Source of the DNA: Malus domestica
Taxonomy: Eukaryota > Streptophyta > Magnoliopsida > Rosales > Rosaceae
Reading direction: 5' to 3'
Assembly (NCBI RefSeq): GCF_042453785.1
Contig: NC_091664.1
Span: forward strand, 18,697,001 to 18,761,000
DNA: 64,000 bases
Shown piece after piece: positions 57,848 to 64,000 of this stretch; the first letter of the stretch is position 1; every line of letters starts with the position of its first letter. A model generated the notes under the pieces. It did not search any database. It saw only the letters and a list, made by a program, of their open reading frames with translations, and was not told the origin of the DNA. Position numbers and translations under genes: made by a program.

Positions 57848-60637
57848 ATGGGGAAGAAAGGTTGGTTTTCTTCAGTAAAGAAAGCTCTGAGCCCTGATTC
57901 TAAGAAGAAAGAGCAGGTTTGAAGATGTTCGAATTCAGCTAACGTTGTGTTTAGTTGTATAGTTGTATATTCCGATACGAGTCTTTGATGTTTTTTGTCA
58001 CTTCTTTTTTCCAGAGATCAGATCAATCAAAAAAGAAATGGTTTGGGAAACAAAAGTACCCAGAGTTTGAGTCTACTTCTTATCAACCGTCCATTATATT
58101 GCCACCTCTTCCACCACGAGAAGAGGTGAAATTAACCAATGTGGAGAATGAGCACAACAATGATGCTTACTCTGTTCCAGTCACCACCACAGTCACCCCT
58201 ACCGCAGTGGCTGAGGCTGCAGTTTCTGTGGCTCCTCCAACTCAAGCTGTTGTGGAGGTTGTCAGACTCCCTACAACTACTCAGTATGCTGGAAAATCAA
58301 GGGAGGAAGTGGCAGCAATCAAGATTCAAACGGCATTTCGAGGATACCTGGTATGATTTTAGAAATTTATATTTTGGCCTTTGACATCCTTGATGGCAGT
58401 GTTCATAAGTTTATAAATGGATGCTAAAATATAACCTTTTATTTTTGGAATTAACCTGAGTTGTTTTCCAAACTTTCCAGGCAAGAAGGGCGTTGAGGGC
58501 GTTAAGAGGGCTTGTTAGGCTGAAATCATTGATAGAGGGATCTGTTGTGAAACGGCAAGCCACAAATACCCTCCGATGCATGCAGACTCTATCTCGTGTG
58601 CAGTCTCAGATACGTTCCAGGAGGATTAGGATGTTAGAAGAGAATCAGGCTCTGCAAAGGCAACTCCTACTAAAACATGCAAAAGAGCTTGAGACATTGC
58701 GGGTCTGTTTTATCACTCTTAGTTTGTTATAATCCTTTAGATTGCAAAGTCTAAGTTCTCCTTTGGATTTAACATTTCATTTTCGTAGTAATTAAACATA
58801 TGAACTGTTTGGGAGACAAGTTATACTGGCTAGGTTTTCATTTGAACCTAATTTCTAAACGCTTCTTTGTGAATAAACTAAAAAGTACGGGTTTAAAGTT
58901 TTTTCTCATGCTGGTGTGAGAAATGCAAGTTAGAATTATTGCATTGTTGACTCAGCCAAGTCAAATGGGACAATTACAAAGGTTGAAATCAAAGCAAAGA
59001 TTCCCAAACAGATATATATTTGGAGTTTTATTGAGATAACTTTTCATCCAGATGAACCTCAGCGGTTAACTCATTTTGAAAATTGATACAGCTTGGGGAT
59101 GAATGGGATGATAGCATACAGTCAAAGGAGCAAGTTGAAGCAAACCTATTAAGCAAACACGAGGCAGCAATGAGAAGGGAAAGAGCACTCGCTTATGCAT
59201 TCTCTCATCAGGTATTCTAATCTATTATATTACATAACATAAATGAATTGAAAGGATTAGGAATAGTTTATGCAGTCTCCTCTCCTGTGCCAAATTATGA
59301 TGTAATGATGAAAGCCATGGGAACATTCAACTAGTTACCACTATGCTATTTGATTAGTTATAGTGAGTTTTGTTAGCCTGTAGGTTTTATTTTCCAAGCC
59401 TGAAACCAAATATTTTAGTATGCAACAAACCCTTGTTTACAATTCAGCAATATTCTCCAGCCTTGATTCCTTTGGGATTCTTTCTTCATTTCATTACTAT
59501 TAACTAGGTTGAGATCACATCATTTCCATACTTGGAGTGAGAAAGGTGTAATCTTGGTCATTATTGGTCTTGTCGAATGATATGGTACATGCATGATCAG
59601 GTGACGTAAAGAGCTCACAATTGCAATTAAATCAGCTAAGTTAAGATTTATAGAGTCGAAGGTTAGGAAAATCATTTTGAAGAAAAAATAACTTGGTTTC
59701 CTTTAGTATAGTTTGCTTATCTGTGCTCTTAGTTGATTGGTCATTTCCTTGTGCATGTCATTGTGTGTGCGTGTGTGTCTGTGTCTATGTTTACGAATTA
59801 CATATGGTGAATATAAACTGCTTGGTCCGTGGTTACCATTTATGAAACCAAAAGAATTTCAGCCGCTTATTTAATTTTAAGTTTTCGTGAATCTTGAATT
59901 CACCTCATTCTGGGTCTAACCCCTGTATCACTCCACAGAAAAATGGGAAGAATACTACAAAATCTGTAAACCCAATGTTCATGGATCCAAGCAATCCCAC
60001 ATGGGGTTGGAGCTGGTTGGAAAGGTGGATGGCTGCCCGGCCTTGGGAGAGTCGTGGCATGACAGATAAAGACATGCAGGATGACCATGCATCTGTAAAG
60101 AGTGCAAGTCGCGGCATTTCTGCTGGAGAAATTAACAAGTCCTATGCTCGCTACCTCCTCAATTCCGACAAGCAATCCCCAACAGCCAGTGAAAAGCCAA
60201 GCCATCCTGGATTTCGGTCCCCTTCAAGTCCTTCTAGGCCAGCTTCGAAAGTAGCTCGAAAATTAAAGCCAGCAGCAAGCCCAAGGGGTAGTAGGGTCCC
60301 AGATTCTGACACGAAAAGCATGGTCAGTGTGCAATCAACTCAGTTAAGGAGGCACAGCATTGCTGGCTCCTCTGTGAGGGATGACGAAAGCCTAGATAGT
60401 TCTCCAGCAGTTCCAAGTTACATGGTACCAACAAAATCCGCAAGAGCTAAGTCCAGGCTGCAGAGCCCAGCAGAGAAGAATGGGATCACCGAGAAGGACT
60501 TGATGCCTGAGTCAGCTAAGAAACGGCTGTCATTCCCAGCCTCCCCCGCGCGACCAAGGCGGCATTCTGGTCCACCAAGGGTTGACAGCAGTATAATTAC
60601 AGCAAACAAAGTGAGTGATATTGGAGTCGAAAGCTAA
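57848..60637 (+). CDS. IQD2: IQ67-domain protein, IQD2-like
   Basis: Five exons, every intron in phase 0: 57848-57916, 58015-58350, 58481-58702, 59092-59211 and 59939-60637, 481 aa. IQD proteins are plant scaffolds that bind calmodulin and associate with microtubules, membranes or the nucleus. MGKKGWFSSVKKALSPDSKK is the typical basic start. Residues about 24-115 are variable. The IQ67 domain begins near 119 with an IQ motif (IQTAFRGYLARRA, 127-139) cut by the intron between Leu135 and Ala136, as is usual in the family, followed by RGLVRLKSLIEGSVVKRQA and RVQSQIRSRRIRM. NPTWGWSWLERWMAARPWES and, near the end, RRHSIAGSSVRDDESL and SYMVPTKSARAKSRLQSP are conserved in the IQD1-4 group. The tail is basic and rich in Ser and Pro. 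No lesion. IQD3 or IQD4 orthology cannot be excluded. Confidence 0.94.
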
Positions 60638-61777
60638 TTATTTCCAGCACAGAAAGAAGAGTGGAAGAAAAGCTGTTTCATGGACCCAAAGGGAAAGAAA
60701 TAAAGGTTTATTCCATCCGTGAATTGTTTGATTTCTTTAATTAATTGTTCCTCGAAAGTCGGTGGTGTGGGGTAAAATTAATCCCAGGAGTTTGCTTATG
60801 CTGCAAGCTATGGGCATTTGTTGTTATTTTTTCATATTTGTTTACTTGTATCTGATATAATTACATCTCTTATCTGGGTCCTTGCCATTGTCAGAACCCA
60901 ATTCCTAGAAGACCAAGACTGTTCTGTTGAATTTCTTGTTTCCTCGGGTTGGTGATTATAAAATATATGTATATGTATTTAATTTATGGATTATTGTTTC
61001 ATTATTTGGTGTAGACAGTTCCCTTTTGTATTATTTTCAATTGCCTAAATTGAATACTGAAAATCCTCTTGGTTATTACTTCTAGTTTTCAAAAACAAAA
61101 AATTGAAAACTACTCTAAACTGAAAATGAAATAGTTATCGAACAACATTATAGCTAATGCGATGCCACCGTAGAATTCGCCCTGCGGTACCAATTCAAGA
61201 CACTTTAAGCAATATTCTGCAGATTTGGAAAGGAACCATCCCAAATCCAAGCATTCAATATCTTCCACAATCTGTTCCTCAGCTAGTTAACAACCATTCT
61301 TTTAAGGATGGCTCCTACACAAGACACACCCCTCAACCTAAATGGAGATGCAATACCAAGTCAGGTACAATGAACTCGGCATAATGACGTAGTTTAACTT
61401 TACATTTGGCGAGAATCGAATCTAAAATATTTCACTTACAAATAAGTGAAAAAAAATATCACTAGACCGTAATACTAAGTCACTATTTTCGTTTTTATTT
61501 TTCTGAATCATTTTGTATGGGGTAACACAGAGATTGCAAAATAAAAAATTTATAAGTTGGATTTCAAAATAAAATAAAAAACAAGTGTGTTTCCTTTGGC
61601 TTCTTCTACAAGTAGTCGGTTGTGGTTGTCGGCGGTCTTCTCGTTTGCAATTACGTTTATTTAACCACCAAACATTATTTTTGTTGCAAGAAATCAATTC
61701 CTAAACGAAAACACCATAAACCCTAGTTTGGCTGAGGCAGACGGAACTGTTTCTCCGACCTCCAAAGAGTTACAGAA
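60638..61777. other. IQD 3' flank and TIM14 promoter region
   Basis: Probably IQD 3' UTR to about 61000. No gene is seen in the rest. Minus-strand frames there have no recognisable content. Confidence 0.4.
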
Positions 61778-61820
61778 ATGGTGAGACCTATTTCCAACAC
61801 GCTCAATCTTTCTCCTACAT

Positions 61821-61867
<47 letters not shown>

Positions 61868-63924
61868 TCTTGATATCCAACAGGGTAGTAATTTTATAGA
61901 TTGGGATTATGCGGAAGATTCTAAATTTAGGGTTTATCGTCAGCGTCTGTTCTAAATTCAGATCAAAAGATATAGGACCCGAAAAATTTAGAATCTTTTG
62001 TCTAAGTTAGAACAATAAGTTAATTTCTATAGATTATTTGCTTTGTTATTGCCTAATGAACGACGATTTCTAAGAATTTTAATTTTGGTGTATCCTGGGC
62101 ATCTATCATCCAACACTTTCTGTCGTTTTTCGTTTTGATTCGTTAGAATTTACGCGTCTACTGTCCGTATTTGAGTAGGGAATTTTGTGCTTTTCGTGAT
62201 TCTGACTGCAACAATGAAAGATTGTATCCGATTGAGCCTTTATGTTTGAATTCACAACTATGTACTTTGATTAGTGTTCGGCGAAGAGTTAACCGCTCGT
62301 AGTTGCAAAATATATTTTTTATTGCTTGTAACAATGTTGCACATGCTACCGGTGATGCTTATGTAATATTTGCAACAGGTCACGGCGTTGATAGGAGGAG
62401 TTGCTGTGGCTGCTGCTGCTTATGCTGGCAGATATGGCATTCAGGCTTGGCAAGCGTTTAAAGCAAGACCACCTACTGCTAGACTGCGGAAATTCTACGA
62501 GGGTGGTTTTCAGTCTACCATGACCAAAAGGGAAGCCGCTCTCATACTTGGAGTGAGGTACCACCTGGCCTCTTTTTGAAATATGTATAAAGCTGTCTTC
62601 TGTTTGAGTCATGAAATCTATATTGTGACATATTATATGCTAGAAACGGTGTTTGATGTTCTTTATGGCGATGATGACAAAAATTTCTTTGAAATGTTTC
62701 CGTTGCTAATGTTTCCCCAACTATGGGTCTGTTATTGGGGTGTGGAGTTTTTCAAGCAATTGCAGCTCTACTTCCTTACATATCTAGAATGGAATAGATG
62801 GATGAGGTTAGGATTATTTGATCATTGGACTGGTTAAGCCGTAAGCAAGTCTGAAGGTGCTTATTTTCTTTTAGAACCCACTATGTAACTAGCAGTTCGT
62901 CCCCTAGTTGTAGTTGTGGAAACCGGGTCTTTCTATTTTGTATTGTACCTATTGATATTCCTCGCTTCTTTCAGAACCTTGGGCCTTGCCTCTTTTCATA
63001 GTTCAGTTATTTAGAATTGTGAAATTTATTACTTTTTCTTCTTTTCTATAGGCATATATGTGTCAAAATGTTCGTCCTGTTACTGATCCTTTAACCTTTG
63101 TGGTGATGGTATACTTGAGCCTTGAGATTAGCTTATTAGCATCCAATGGATTTTAGGTTCTGCTCAAATAGAATTTTGGAAAGCTTGTGGGTGCCTAGCA
63201 CAAAATTGGTTGTCTGTTCTAGGTCCTTTGATTCTTCACAAGAAATTTCTTTATTGGCGTAAATGACAGGAAGCTTAACTTGTGCCATGTTTCTGACATC
63301 CCTCAGAACGTTATCTCTATAATATTATCATGTTTCCTATTATCGTCTTCAATAGCTTAAAGCTATTAGCTATGTTAGTTTTTAGTGAATTTTTCATGTC
63401 TTGATATTGAGCTCGGAAGTTCATTGCTCACTTATCACTGTGCTCAGGCCACACAGCGCGCCACTTACGGGTGACGCCCTAGCTTTAGCGCGATTTTGTT
63501 CTGGATTCATTTTCATAAGGATTCGACGTGATCATGGAGTGCCGGCTGTCGACTACCTGACGCCCTCCCCCTCCTCCTTTCATCAAATTTCGAACTTGCG
63601 TATCTTTAAGCCTGACATGGGCTGAACCAGTTCACACTCGGTCCTGGTCAATTGGAACAAGTCTCGAGCTGTAAAACTGAGACAGTGCAAGCTCTGGGGT
63701 GCTGTTTTATGTCTTTTTGCATATATCCGCTAGACCTGATGTACATATATATTCTTTATTTTCTCAGGGAGACTACTCCTACAGACAAGGTCCGGGAAGC
63801 TCATCGGAGGGTGATGGTTGCTAACCATCCAGATGCAGGGGGTAGCCACTACCTTGCATCCAAAATTAACGAAGCTAAAGAAATGATGCTTGGAAGAACC
63901 AAGGGTACCGGCTCTGCTTTTTGA
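61778..63924 (+). CDS. TIM14: TIM14/PAM18, J-protein of the mitochondrial import motor
   Basis: Three exons: 61778-61780 (only the ATG), 62379-62557 and 63768-63924, 112 aa, the usual length. TIM14 sits in the inner mitochondrial membrane, and its J domain stimulates mtHsp70 in the import motor (PAM) of the TIM23 complex. MVTALIGGVAVAAAAYAGRY holds the membrane span (about 4-20). Then comes the conserved GIQAWQAFKARPP linker, and the J domain from MTKREAALILGVR to the end with HPD at 81-83 in ANHPDAGGSHYLASKINEAK. The start was chosen because ATG followed by GTGAGA gives a normal donor and the joined frame gives the family's N-terminus. A fragment of an RTE leader lies in intron 2. Confidence 0.95.
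61828..61862 (+). repeat. CT microsatellite in TIM14 intron 1
   Basis: About 17 uninterrupted CT units, starting roughly 47 bp after the start-codon exon. Confidence 0.9.
63426..63583 (-). mobile_element. Fragment of an RTE LINE 5' leader in TIM14 intron 2
   Basis: It is the reverse complement of about 7508-7666 (shared AAAGGAGGAGGGGGAGGGCG, CAGGTAGTCGACAGCCGGCA, GCGCTAAAGCTAGG, AAGTGGCGCGCTGTGTGGC). Only the leader is present, with no coding part. Confidence 0.85.
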
Positions 63925-64000
63925 TTGTATTGACTTGTCTCCATTCTTGGCGAAGGTTTCGCATAGTGAGTTTTAGGAGGGTCATCCCTGTTTTGGATCA

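Overview
The window is nuclear DNA of a flowering plant, a eudicot. Genes carry many short GT-AG introns, the intergenic DNA is AT-rich, and transposable elements fill more than half of the sequence. The proteins have close Arabidopsis counterparts. The repeats (a Cassandra TRIM, a Tat-type Ty3/gypsy element with an antisense ORF, RTE LINEs with a TTG tail, several SINE and MITE families) look like those of Rosaceae, probably the apple/pear tribe. That taxonomic guess is an inference from memory of families, not a search result.

Layout. 1-381 is the 3' end of an LTR element. 645-16310 is a dead importin alpha (IMPA9-type) gene whose 11 exons can still be recognised. It has a mutated splice donor, four in-frame stops and two frameshifts, and two blocks of transposon DNA lie in its introns. 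The first block (2747-6558) is a complete non-autonomous LTR element with a 5-bp target duplication that carries fragments of four unrelated host genes: TIC22, a MADS-box exon, a DRB2-like dsRNA-binding protein and a vacuolar H+-PPase. The second block (about 7500-15090) holds two RTE LINE copies around the 3' half of an LTR element with an intact antisense coiled-coil ORF.

18667-22648 is an intact 12-exon DEAD-box helicase (ROK1/RH57, 536 aa). 23604-25763 (minus) is a dead PPR gene of the At3g53360 type. 26378-29817 (minus) is an intact 7-exon plastid NAD(P)-binding protein like At1g32220 (296 aa). 35151-37712 is an intact IRX9 (GT43, 366 aa) for xylan synthesis.

38576-42965 is gene-free and holds a Cassandra TRIM with 5S rRNA sequence in its LTRs, MITEs, a SINE and a solo LTR. 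42965-54709 is an 11.7-kb decayed Tat-lineage gypsy element with both LTRs. 57848-60637 is an intact IQD2-like calmodulin-binding protein (481 aa). 61778-63924 is an intact TIM14/PAM18 J-protein of the mitochondrial import motor (112 aa).

The five intact genes have unrelated jobs (ribosome biogenesis, plastid redox-type protein, secondary wall xylan, calmodulin/microtubule scaffold, mitochondrial import), so there is no functional cluster. The most unusual object is the LTR element with four captured gene fragments. Exon limits of the intact genes were checked by hand for splice signals and reading phase. Transposon limits were read from terminal repeats and target duplications.
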